Shown: in pieces, positions 55,963-64,000 of the stretch | Position numbering within the stretch: position 1 is the stretch's first letter | Layout: each line of letters begins with the position of its first letter | Origin: Lunularia cruciata | Taxonomy: Eukaryota; Streptophyta; Marchantiopsida; Lunulariales; Lunulariaceae | DNA length: 64,000 nucleotides | NCBI GenBank assembly: GCA_948567375.1 | Contig: OX419756.1 | Location: 42,510,552-42,574,551 of the forward strand | Direction of reading: 5' to 3' | The notes under the pieces: model-generated | What the model saw: only the letters and a program-made list of their open reading frames with translations | The model's database searches: none | What the model was told of the DNA's origin: nothing | Translations under genes and position numbers: made by a program

Positions 55963-56018
55963 CAAGAGCTCTCACCCTCTACACCGGATTTGGTGTAGAG
56001 GGAATCTGCATAAGCAAC

Positions 56019-56098
56019 AGGTGGTTGACAATTAAAGTGACTTCAACAGTCAAGCATAGGGGTACGATAGTCAAGCTCGGGGGTACGATAGTCCACTG
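56019..56098. promoter_or_regulatory. Cluster of TTGAC/GTCAA words upstream of the RLP
   Basis: GGTTGACAATT, CAACAGTCAAGC and a tandem 21-bp repeat AGTCAAGC..GGGGTACGAT (56048-56068 and 56069-56089) give several TTGAC cores. TTGAC is the core of WRKY-binding W-boxes. Clustering upstream of a receptor gene is suggestive only. The paralogous promoter near 61740 has one copy plus a partial one. Confidence 0.35.
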
Positions 56099-56169
56099 TT
56101 ACATGACTCCTAGCTAATTCTTTCTATCTTGACGTACATACAGGCTACACTACTGTATCCAGAATACTG

Positions 56170-57030
56170 TGTCGAGAAAGCAACTTGCACGAGCAGGATT
56201 ATACAGACGGAGAACGATCAGCATGACACTCCAACCTTCAAGTTGGCTCCAACAGATGTCAAAGTAGACTGAACTTTCTTTTCACTGACTTGGTCTTTTA
56301 CTGTCACTTGATATGTTCTCCTCCCAATGTCTTAGCCATTTAACCTTTACGTTGCAAACGATACTTCCTGGACCACCACGGAGGATGAAGTACCAAAATT
56401 TATTCACACGTACACTTGATGTCCACATGGTACATGTGCATCTACATCGATTCTATTGCTGTTGTCCGACTTACAATAGATCTAGTTGACTTCAACTCCC
56501 ATACGGCACGTGCGCTTACGCGAGCAGATTGCAAATTTCGTACATAAAGTCAATATAACCATACATGTTTGTTTTCTACAGTGTTTTGTTGGCTACATCA
56601 CTCGCAACTATGAGGCAAATTGAATAGCCTTGACATTCATGCGGATACAAAGGTATAACTTATAACAAAGACATAAAAGACATTGTGCCTGTAGTCAGTG
56701 TTATGTACCTCTAGTATACTACTTTTAGAATATTCTTTACGGAAAAGAAAGTTTAGTCTGCTTTGACATCTGTTGGAGCCAACTTGAAGGTTGGAGTGTC
56801 ATGAAAGTTTAGTCTGCTTTGACATCTGTTGGAGCCAACTTGAAGGTTGGAGTGTCATGGAGTGTCATGCTGCTCGTTCTCCGGCTGTATAAACCTGCTC
56901 ATGGTAGTTGTGTTCCCGATACAGTATTGGACTATTTGACTATTTAGTTTATTCAGCAATGAGGGAATCTGCATGTTCATCAACAGGTATGCAAATTTGC
57001 AATGTGGGGTTGTCGGAACGGGCCCATAAT
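56170..57030. repeat. Inverted duplication upstream of the RLP gene
   Basis: The block around 56224-56285 (GACACTCCAACCTTCAAGTT...) recurs in reverse complement at about 56743-56802 and again in tandem at 56803-56858. The wider segment 56803-57030 is the reverse complement of about 61920-62100, which is in forward orientation in the second duplication unit. Each block also contains a small hairpin, CCAAC-TTGAAG-GTTGG. Confidence 0.75.
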
Positions 57031-57059
57031 ATCTAGTTTCAGAACCCTATGTTAAGGAC

Positions 57060-57340
57060 AAAACGAAGAAGTGATGTCAGATGTCAAGTAGACCAAACTT
57101 TATTTTGTATAACCTAGAACGGGTCCTGGAATGTTCTACACGGAAACAAATATCAACATGGTTTCTACTTCACAAGGGACTGCTTCCGTAAGTTTTCCTC
57201 TACATGATCTTTATCGTTCATGATTCTCGGCTATTCTGTTCCCACTTCCTCACACAATGCTAAAGATGACTCCCGCCCTACCGAGGTTCCTAGTATAATC
57301 CGAAGTCTCTGAGTCCCGCAAGCTGTTCATTGAGCCCTTC
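57060..57340 (-). pseudogene. Truncated RLP 3' end, copy 2
   Basis: A diverged copy of 52480-52690: 3' flank plus the last codons of the RLP tail (minus strand ...DSGLYQEPR-like ending at about 57280). The LRR-encoding part is missing; plus-strand LRR sequence begins about 60 bp further on. Confidence 0.65.
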
Positions 57341-57399
57341 AATGAACCACTCGATAGTTTCGCGCGTCCGGACCCTGGACTTGTCCAACAACAGGCTGA

Positions 57400-58000
57400 G
57401 TGGTAGGTTTCATGATTTCACAAATCTCCTTGACACTCTCCCGCAATAACTTCGGCGATTGTATACCTTCCAGCTTCTCCAACCCTCGCGTGCCAGAACG
57501 GTTGGGCCTACTGCAGAATAAAATTGTCCGGTCAGATCCGCATGGAATTTATCCAGCCGACGGATTTCAGTTACTGCAACGGCCTGACGGGAATGATTCC
57601 GCGTTCCACTCAGTCAACCATGGAGAGAATGATGTTCACTGGACATTCTGGACTTTGTGGTCCACCTTAGAAAAAGAAAGGCTACCGCGTAGGAAAAACG
57701 AAGGTGGGGAAGACACCATCAAGCCGTAAAAAGGAAAGACAAAAGAGGTAACATGGGCTAATCCCCAATAGAGTCTATATGAAAAATACAAAATCTGCCC
57801 TACCGCACCTATATATTTTATGGTCCACCTTAGATGCATTTGAGAATTCTCCCCCTACTGAATTTGGAAATCTGGGTCGAGAGCAAACTAAGAACTCCTA
57901 TCTAAGCCTATCGATGAGTGGGTCTCGCTTCTAGCATTTCTGGTGGGTTTTACCCTTGGGATTTTCTGACTCCAACTTGCTCTTCTTTGCTTCAAAGCGT
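57400..58000 (+). pseudogene. LRR-RLP 3'-end remnant on the opposite strand
   Basis: In broken frames: LTLSRNNFGDCIPSSFSNPR and VPERLGLLQNKIVRSDP (LRRs), FTGHSGLCGPP (about 57636-57668, the typical GNxGLCGPPL cap), then about 57910-57970 a segment matching the membrane span WVSLLAFLVGLALGF of copy 3. It is interrupted at 57672 by a small insertion. It belongs to a different RLP gene from the minus-strand one. No intact frame exists. Confidence 0.65.
57672..57834. mobile_element. Small retroposon-like insertion with 14-bp target duplication
   Basis: 149 bp (57672-57820) flanked by perfect 14-bp repeats tggtccaccttaga (57658-57671 and 57821-57834). The paralogous site at 62932-62947 has a single TGGTCCACCCTTAA and no insertion, so this is a true insertion. 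It begins AAAAAGAAAGGCTACCGCGT and ends in an AT-rich run TATATATTTTA. Long duplication and short AT-rich-tailed body suggest a SINE. No clear Pol III box was seen. Confidence 0.6.
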
Positions 58001-59029
58001 GTGAGGCGAGTGCTGTTTGTCAGGTTCAGGATTATGTTGTATTCATGGTCGGCTCCACGAGAATAGGACGGCGAAATTGCTGCCGTCGACCAAAGCTTCA
58101 CATGTACTGGTCCATAGGTTCAGAACCTGAAGTTTACAGTACTATCCAGTCCAATTCGTTGGCTTAAAATTCTAGGTTTATATTGTCTTGCACTCTTGTT
58201 CAATGATTACCCCAGTGTGTATATGCTACTTTCTCTACAACGAGGAGGTTTCACTTAGGTTTGGTACACCTATATACATCGTCATTACTCACTTGTGAAT
58301 GTGGTTCTATATTAGATGTAACAACGGTACACATGACAAAGTGTCTTTTTAGATGACAGAGGATAACTATCCATGATGTCATTAGAGACATAGTGGTTCT
58401 ACATTAGATGTAGTAACGGTCCACATGACAAGGTGTCTTTTTAGAGGACAGAGGATAACTACCCATGATGTCATTAGAGACATAGTGGTTCTACATTAGA
58501 TGTAGTAACGGTCCACATGACAAGGTGTCTTTTTAGAGGACAGAGGATAACTACCCATGATGTCATTAGAGACATAGTGGTTCTACATTAGATGTAGTAA
58601 CGGTCCACATGACACAATGTCTTTTCAGAGGATAACTACCCATGATATCATTAGAGATATAGTGGTTCTACATTAGATGTAGCAACGGTCCACGTGACAC
58701 GATGTCTTTTTAGAAGACATGGGATAACTAAACATGATATCATTAGAGACATAGTGTTTGCTATGGCACAAGAGAGTGTATACTTGACTTGACTTGTCAA
58801 GGCAGAATTGTTTTGAAGTGTTCCTCGTGTGATCACGATCTGATAAACTTGCATCACCATGACAGTGGAAAATTAGAGTCCAAAGGATACCATGACCAAA
58901 TTTTATTCCTTCACATGCTTGTTTCATTTGCATCTAGCTGAATTTCAATTATAACATCCACATAGCAGGTCCGGGAAGAATCGGGGTTCTTTGTAAAGTA
59001 TGCCCCCGGCAGGAGCAAAGCAGATAATA
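58001..59029. other. Insertion-like block absent from the second duplication unit
   Basis: About 1 kb present here but missing between about 63070 and 63100 in the paralogous unit. It has no gene. It contains the 92-bp minisatellite (58300-58757). Exact insertion ends and target duplication were not identified. Confidence 0.5.
58300..58757. repeat. Minisatellite, five copies of a 92-bp unit
   Basis: Units begin at about 58300, 58392, 58484, 58576 and 58661 with GTGGTTCTACATTAGATGTA and end CATTAGAGACATA. The middle three are nearly identical; the fourth lacks about 7 bp; the outer ones are more diverged, as expected for unequal exchange. Confidence 0.95.
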
Positions 59030-60179
59030 AAAGTGATTTTTTGGAGAATAAGCGGTGATGAAAAGAAAAAGGTTACAATGTTTAGTTTTATGGACACTTG
59101 CACAAAATTGATTCCTGGGGATCAATGATTATCCGGGCAATATACGTGTGTTTGCCAAATATCTCCGCCACTTATCCGACGTTGAAAATACAATGTTTTC
59201 AACGGTCGCTATAATTGTATCGATATAAGATGATGAATTGGCAACAACAACTGAAAATTCGAACTTTTATGAAGTATGGAAGGTTTAGATCAAGTGTCCG
59301 TCCGAGAAAAAGAACTAACTTTCTCAAGATAAACCTGAATTTTCTCATATGCAATAGAAGGTGGCAGCAGCCCCGTCCCGTTTGCAGGTTATTTGCACAT
59401 ATGCCAGAACTAAATTTACCCACCAACTGAGGCGATTGAAACTACCAAATTGAATGCACATTTATCCGGATGTGTTCTTCTGCTGATCAAAAACATCCAA
59501 GTGACACGGCTATGTACCTTTCGGTTCAGTTCAGTTCTGTTCTATTCAGTCCAGTTCAGGGCGACTGTGGCCGTTGAGTAGGATTTTGAGTTAGCATAAC
59601 CTGGTGCGAATTGGTATCTTGAGAAGCCTGTTATTTATCCCTGAATAGAGTTGAATTTATATCCTCTATCATCCTTACTTATTGTATATGAGACATCCTA
59701 GCACTCTGCTTTCAATTTCACTAGCGTAGATAGTCTTGACTGCACACAGCAATACTCCACTCACTATCACTCAAACGTTCCAAAGATAGGACGTAGCTTA
59801 TTATTATAGGAGAACTTAACATGTTAGACCCTGAGGTCTCTCTTATGTATACATAAACATAAGCAGAGATGGTGTTTGTCAGAACCCTAAAAGTGAATGG
59901 CCTCACTTTGCACCAAACTAGAAATTCCCAGGTATGTTAAACACTTTCTATGCTTTTTCTTTAGACAGTGCTTTAGTACGCACATTTACTGTCATTTCTT
60001 CTGTAGAATAGTGGACTAACGTCACAACACCTTCTTTCTCTCTCTTCTATAAACCTTCTTATAATCCCTACAAGCTTAGTCGTTGGGTGATGTACATGCT
60101 ATGCTATACTATACTACTACTATGCTATGCATGTGATGCTATGCTTTGTGTATTCTCACAATACAATATCATAGAATTT
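59030..60179. other. Non-coding part of duplication unit 1
   Basis: 59030-59950 is paralogous to 63100-63780 plus 63955-64000, with many small indels. It includes a short TTCAGT-rich stretch (59520-59560) missing from unit 2. From 59950 to 60179 there is low-complexity sequence (ATGCTATGC/TACTA words near 60090-60140). No gene is recognised. Confidence 0.5.
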
Positions 60180-61325
60180 CGTCTGCTCAAATATTTGTAT
60201 GTAGAATTTGAGGTTACCATGAATTCTGCCTCAATATTAGACAATGCAATGGATGCTTGTTGTTTACTATGCCAATTTATTGATCCTTCATGGAGCATAA
60301 TTAAGTATCAATAGTTGATATGCTATCATCAAATTCATCTCCCCAACCAGAATCTGTATATGCTTTTAGAGTAGGAGTTGGTGTGTGCGCCTACTTTTGG
60401 TACTCTACAAACACATCTTTAATGTCTTCCAAATTTTTGAACCCTTTCTTCACACCCTTCTAAATGTGTTTGCATAGGCTTGTTAGTGTACCTAACAAGT
60501 GTTTCTATTTCATAACATATATCAAGTCCTATACATACCATGATAAACATCAGAGAACTAAGAGCACAATGGTATAGAAATAAAAAAATTTGTTAAAATG
60601 TTCTACCTCTCCGTACATACTTCTTTTGTGCTTCCATCCTACATCAAGACGTGTAGAGGTTTTGCGTGCAGGCAGTATTAAGTAGTATTGCTTTCACAGA
60701 GTGTGGCTAATTGAGCTGAATCCAACTTGCTTTTCTATCTTTGGTCACCTTAGTCCCCAAAATAAGTTTCACTGGAGAAAGGATAGTCATTTCAAAGACA
60801 AAAAAAATAAAATCTATCAGTCCATCGATATACTCTCTATTTTACAATAGAAGTAGATCGTCCACGTATAGGGCTATGTAGACATTGTCCTTATATATAT
60901 ACTCATTTTAAAATCTGCTTGGTGCTCTCTCAAGTATAAGTCTAGCAAGCACCAAGTGCATGCTTAAGGCCATACAAGGCCTTCTTAAGAAACATACCTT
61001 CCCTTTACCTTCAACATACCCATATGGAACATCCACATAGATGGTTTCTTTCAAATTTCTGTTTAAATATTTTATCATGATATCTAAATTGCTCCACATC
61101 CAAATCTCTCTTTGCAGCAAGTGCTAGAAGCATCCAGCATGATCTATACTTGGCCATAGACGCAAAAAATTTTATATAGAGTATATTGCTTTTTGATTGA
61201 AGCACTTTGCAAAAATTCTTGCTTGTACTTCAAGATATTGTTCTTAGCCTTATGTTTGACGTTAAATACCTATTTATAACCAGTTGCTTTCCTACATGGT
61301 GGTAAGACAATTTCCATGTACCAAC
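60180..61325 (-). pseudogene. Ty1/Copia reverse transcriptase/RNase H relic inside the RLP cluster
   Basis: The minus strand reads, from 61325, TWKLSYHHVGKQL, then SSCWMLLALAAKRDLDVEQF-like sequence, GKGKVCFLRRPCMALSMHLV, DNVYIALYVDDLLLL (about 60890-60845) and finally AYTDSGWGDEFDDSIST (about 60370-60320). This is the Copia order RT to RNase H. Frameshifts and stops are frequent. Its right end coincides with the loss of RLP homology at about 61325, so it truncates the duplicated RLP exon. Confidence 0.8.
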
Positions 61326-61621
61326 CATCCTGTTTCTGGACGTGGGAAAGTCAGCATACAGAAAGAGAAACATACGAAATAATAAGACTCTTCGATTCTT
61401 TAACCGACCTGGAGTTGTCTTGCAGCAAAAAGCGCGGAAAATACTTGCGGCTCCTGTGGGTGCTTGAATCATGGTCATGCAACTCGCCATGGGCAAAACC
61501 TTTTTGAGCTACGCTGCTTACAAGACCAGAAACTTCCCAGTTGCAAACGCATGCAGACATAGTATTAATACAGCATTTGAATCGCAGGTATCAATTTACC
61601 CCTTCGAGGATTCATCTCCAT
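61326..61621 (-). pseudogene. Duplicated RLP exon 1 with intron start (frameshifted)
   Basis: The ATG at 61621 and flanks match the RLP exon 1 at 55893. A one-base loss in the signal-peptide region (GCTGTATT versus GCTCGTATT) shifts the frame, and codons equivalent to TYATAFLE are partly deleted. Later blocks (GLVSSVAQKGFAHGELHDHD, LLQDNSRSVKESKSL) and the donor GTATGT are conserved. Homology stops at about 61325 at the Copia relic; no LRR exon follows. Confidence 0.8.
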
Positions 61622-62439
61622 CGAAGCGGAATGACTAACTCAAGCGAGCGCTGGCACATCAAACTTGAGGGGTTGCTTGATCTGTTTGATTTATAACAAG
61701 AGCTCGCACCCTCAACACCAGATTTGGAAAGTGACTTCAACAGTCAAGCATAGGGGTACGATTGTCAAGTTCAGGGTCCACTGTCACATGACTCCTAGTT
61801 TACCCTTTCCATGTTGACGTACAGGCTATACGGTTTCCATAGTCAACAAAATATACCCAACATCTTCGTTTAGTCCTTAACAGAACATTGTAAGGTTCTG
61901 AATCTTGATATTCTGGGCAATTTCCGACGAGCCTACATTGCAAATTTGCGTAACCTGTTGACGCACATGCAGATTCCCTCATTGCTGGATAGAAAAATAG
62001 TCAAATAGTCCAATACTTTATCGAGAACACAACTAAAACGAGCAGGTTTATACAGCTGGAGAACGAACAGCATGTCACTCCAACCTTCAAGTTGGCTCCA
62101 ACAGATGTCAAAGTAGACAAAACTTTCTTTTTCCCGACTTCGACTTTTGTCACTTTCGCACTTGATATGTTCTCTTTCCGTTGTCCTAGCCATTTAACCT
62201 TGACGTTGCTTTCGATCCTTCCTGGACCACCACGGAGGATGAAGTGCCAAAATTTATTCTAGGTTCACACGTAAACTTTGACGTCTAAATCTATCGATGG
62301 TACATGTGCATCTACATTGATTCTATCGCTGTTGTCTGATTTACAATAAACTCTAGTTAGCTGCGAGCAATTGCAACTTTCGTACATAAAGTCATTATAA
62401 CCATACAGGTTTTCTATAGTGTTTTGTTGGCAAGATCAC
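61622..62439 (-). other. Duplicated RLP upstream region
   Basis: Paralogous to about 55894-56620 of the working RLP, including the TATA-like TTATAAATC (61688-61696), a single GTCAAGCATAGGGGTACGAT unit near 61743 and the CCAACCTTCAAGTTGG block near 62075. No gene. Confidence 0.6.
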
Positions 62440-62810
62440 TCGCCACTATGAGGCAAATTGAATAAACTCGCCATTCATACGGATACAAAGGTATAACTCA
62501 TAACAAAGACATAAAAAGACATTCTACCTCTAGTCAGTTTTATCTACATTACCTCTAGTACGTTGCTTTTGTAATCTAGAACGTAGAGCGGGTCCCGGAA
62601 TGTTCTATACGGAAACAAATATCAACATGGTTTCTACTTCACAAAGGACTGCTTCCGTAAGCTTTCCTCTACATGATGTTTATCGTTCTTGAGTCTCGGG
62701 TAGTCTGTTTGCCATTTCTTCACTCAATGCTAAAGATGACTCCCGCCTTACCGAGGTTTCTGGTATAATCCGGAGTCTCTGAGTCCAGCAAGTGGTTCAA
62801 TGGACCCTTC
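62440..62810 (-). pseudogene. Truncated RLP 3' end, copy 3
   Basis: A diverged copy of the RLP 3' flank plus the last codons (minus strand PLAGLRDSGLYQKPR, stop at 62748-62750). No upstream LRR coding remains; it meets the plus-strand LRR remnant. Confidence 0.7.
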
Positions 62811-62859
62811 AATGAACCACTCGATAGTTCGCGCGTCCGGACAACAGATCCAACAGGTT

Positions 62860-63130
62860 GAATGGTACGCTTCATGCTCTGACAAATCTCCTTGACACTC
62901 TAACGATGTTGACTGGAAATCCTGGACTCTGTGGTCCACCCTTAAATGCATGCGAGAACTCGCCCCGTCCTGAATTTGGAACTCCGGGTTCGTGAAGAAC
63001 TCCTATCTAAGCCTGTCGATGAGTGGGTCTCGCTTCTCGCATTTCTGGTGGGTTTAGCCTTGGGATTTTGTGGCTCCGTCTTGTTCTCCGGTGGAAAGTG
63101 TTTGTGGAGAATAACCGGTGATGAAAAGAA
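62860..63130 (+). pseudogene. Opposite-strand LRR-RLP remnant, copy 2, with membrane span
   Basis: Reads LTGNPGLCGPPLNACENSP (about 62908-62966) and, after a frame change, PVDEWVSLLAFLVGLALGFC (about 63018-63078), a good single membrane span. These are the final two landmarks of an RLP. Same position relative to the minus-strand tail as in unit 1, and it lacks the small insertion. Confidence 0.7.
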
Positions 63131-63780
63131 TACTGTAATATACTTGTGTGTTTGCCAAATATCTCCATCACGTATCCAACGTTGAAAGCACGATATAAAT
63201 TTTGACGATTGCTATATTTATATCGATATAAGTTGATGAGTTGGGAACAATAAGTTCTGAACAACAAAAACCTCCAACTTTTGTGAAGTATTGCAGATTT
63301 AGATGCAGTGTCCGGTCTGAGAAAAAGGACTAACTTTGTCAAGAGATGTGCCAGATGAACCTGAATTTTCTCATATGCAAATAGAAGGTGGCAGCAGCCC
63401 CGTCTCGTTTGCGAACTAATTTGCACACATGCCAGAACGTGAGGCGATTTACCCACCACATGAGTGACATGACCATTGAGTAGGATCGAATCTAGCAATT
63501 TGAATGCACATGTCTCTGCATGTGTTTTTCTGCAGATCAAAAACATCTAAGTGACATGACCATTGAGTAGGATTTCGAGTCAGCATAACGTGGTGTAAAT
63601 TTGTACGTTGAAAAATATAGTTAACCTTGGATAGAGTTGAAGTTCTATCCCCTATCCTTTTGACTTCTGAGGTATCAGCCATCCTAGCACTACGCACTAA
63701 TAGACACTCTTGACTGCAAATAACGATACTTAACTTACTATCACTCATTTCTCCAAAGATAGGACATAGCTTATGAATCA
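63131..63780. other. Non-coding part of duplication unit 2
   Basis: Paralogous to about 59040-59800. No gene is recognised; the longest frame (minus strand, below 180 codons) is not conserved in unit 1. Confidence 0.5.
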
Positions 63781-63960
63781 TAGAACACACCTGAAGCAAG
63801 GTGCTAGATGCTGGAAATGCCTATTGTATGTGTCAGATGCATCATAGAACACACCTGAAGCAAGGTGCTAGATGCTGGAAATGCCTATTGTATGTGTCAG
63901 ATGCATCATAGAACACACCTGAAGCAATGTACTAGGTGCTGGAAATGACTATTGTATGAG
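63781..63960. repeat. 64-bp tandem repeat, nearly three copies
   Basis: Units start at 63781, 63845 and 63909 with TAGAACACACCTGAAGCAA. The first two are identical; the third has a few changes and is incomplete. It is absent from unit 1 at the matching place. Confidence 0.95.
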
Positions 63961-64000
63961 AACTTAACATTTTAACCCTAAGACTTCCGTTATATGTTCA

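Noticed and set aside
57400-57729. The 109-codon plus-strand frame as a small LRR gene
   Set aside because: It runs through a decayed LRR tail and into the small insertion; frame changes are needed to read the LRR and cap motifs.
58300-58757. CRISPR-like array
   Set aside because: Units are contiguous 92-bp tandem copies without unique spacers, and the genome is a plant's.
1-64000. tRNA, rRNA or snRNA genes
   Set aside because: No T-loop (GGTTCGAATCC-like) with matching stems and no rRNA-like block was seen on either strand. A covariance search would be the decisive check.

Overview
The window is nuclear DNA of a land plant. It holds Ty3/Gypsy and Ty1/Copia LTR retrotransposons nested several layers deep, plus one intact plant-type leucine-rich-repeat receptor-like protein (RLP) gene with a canonical GT-AG intron. 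There are no bacterial-type operons, rRNA or tRNA genes, or CRISPR arrays. The repeat families look unlike common angiosperm ones, so a non-angiosperm (bryophyte, lycophyte, fern or gymnosperm) is possible. The sequence alone cannot settle this.

Layout. (1) About 1-12.4 kb is a mosaic of old elements: an LTR of Gypsy family 'A', a Copia LTR with an initiator-Met-type primer-binding site, a Copia pol relic, and fragments of coiled-coil-encoding elements named here C, D and E. (2) 12.4-28.9 kb is a stack of family A copies. A decayed minus-strand element (13315-28946) is split by an intact, very young plus-strand element of the same family (19743-27573; 692-bp LTRs differing at about 2 positions; one 1608-aa gag-pol frame). 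(3) 28.9-40.1 kb is a decayed Gypsy element 'G2', interrupted by an E element. G2 carries a C5-cytosine DNA methyltransferase domain between protease and reverse transcriptase, and a PHD finger after integrase. (4) 40.1-47.2 kb holds more C and D elements and a solo A LTR. (5) 47.2-52.4 kb is largely featureless. (6) 52.4-64 kb is an RLP cluster: one intact gene on the minus strand, two truncated tail copies, one truncated exon-1 copy, plus-strand LRR remnants, a Copia relic, minisatellites and a small retroposon-like insertion with a paralogous empty site.

Main results. G2 joins two chromatin-modifying or chromatin-reading modules to a retrotransposon. The E element is bounded by 5-bp target-site duplications at two independent sites, starts TG and ends CA, encodes a long conserved-domain plus coiled-coil protein, and has no LTRs or polymerase that I can find. 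Families C and D share its 3' terminus; D also shares the protein domain. The antiparallel nesting of family A creates inverted-repeat arms of about 5 kb that could form double-stranded RNA.

All statements rest on reading the sequence by eye. Percentages and repeat boundaries are approximate.
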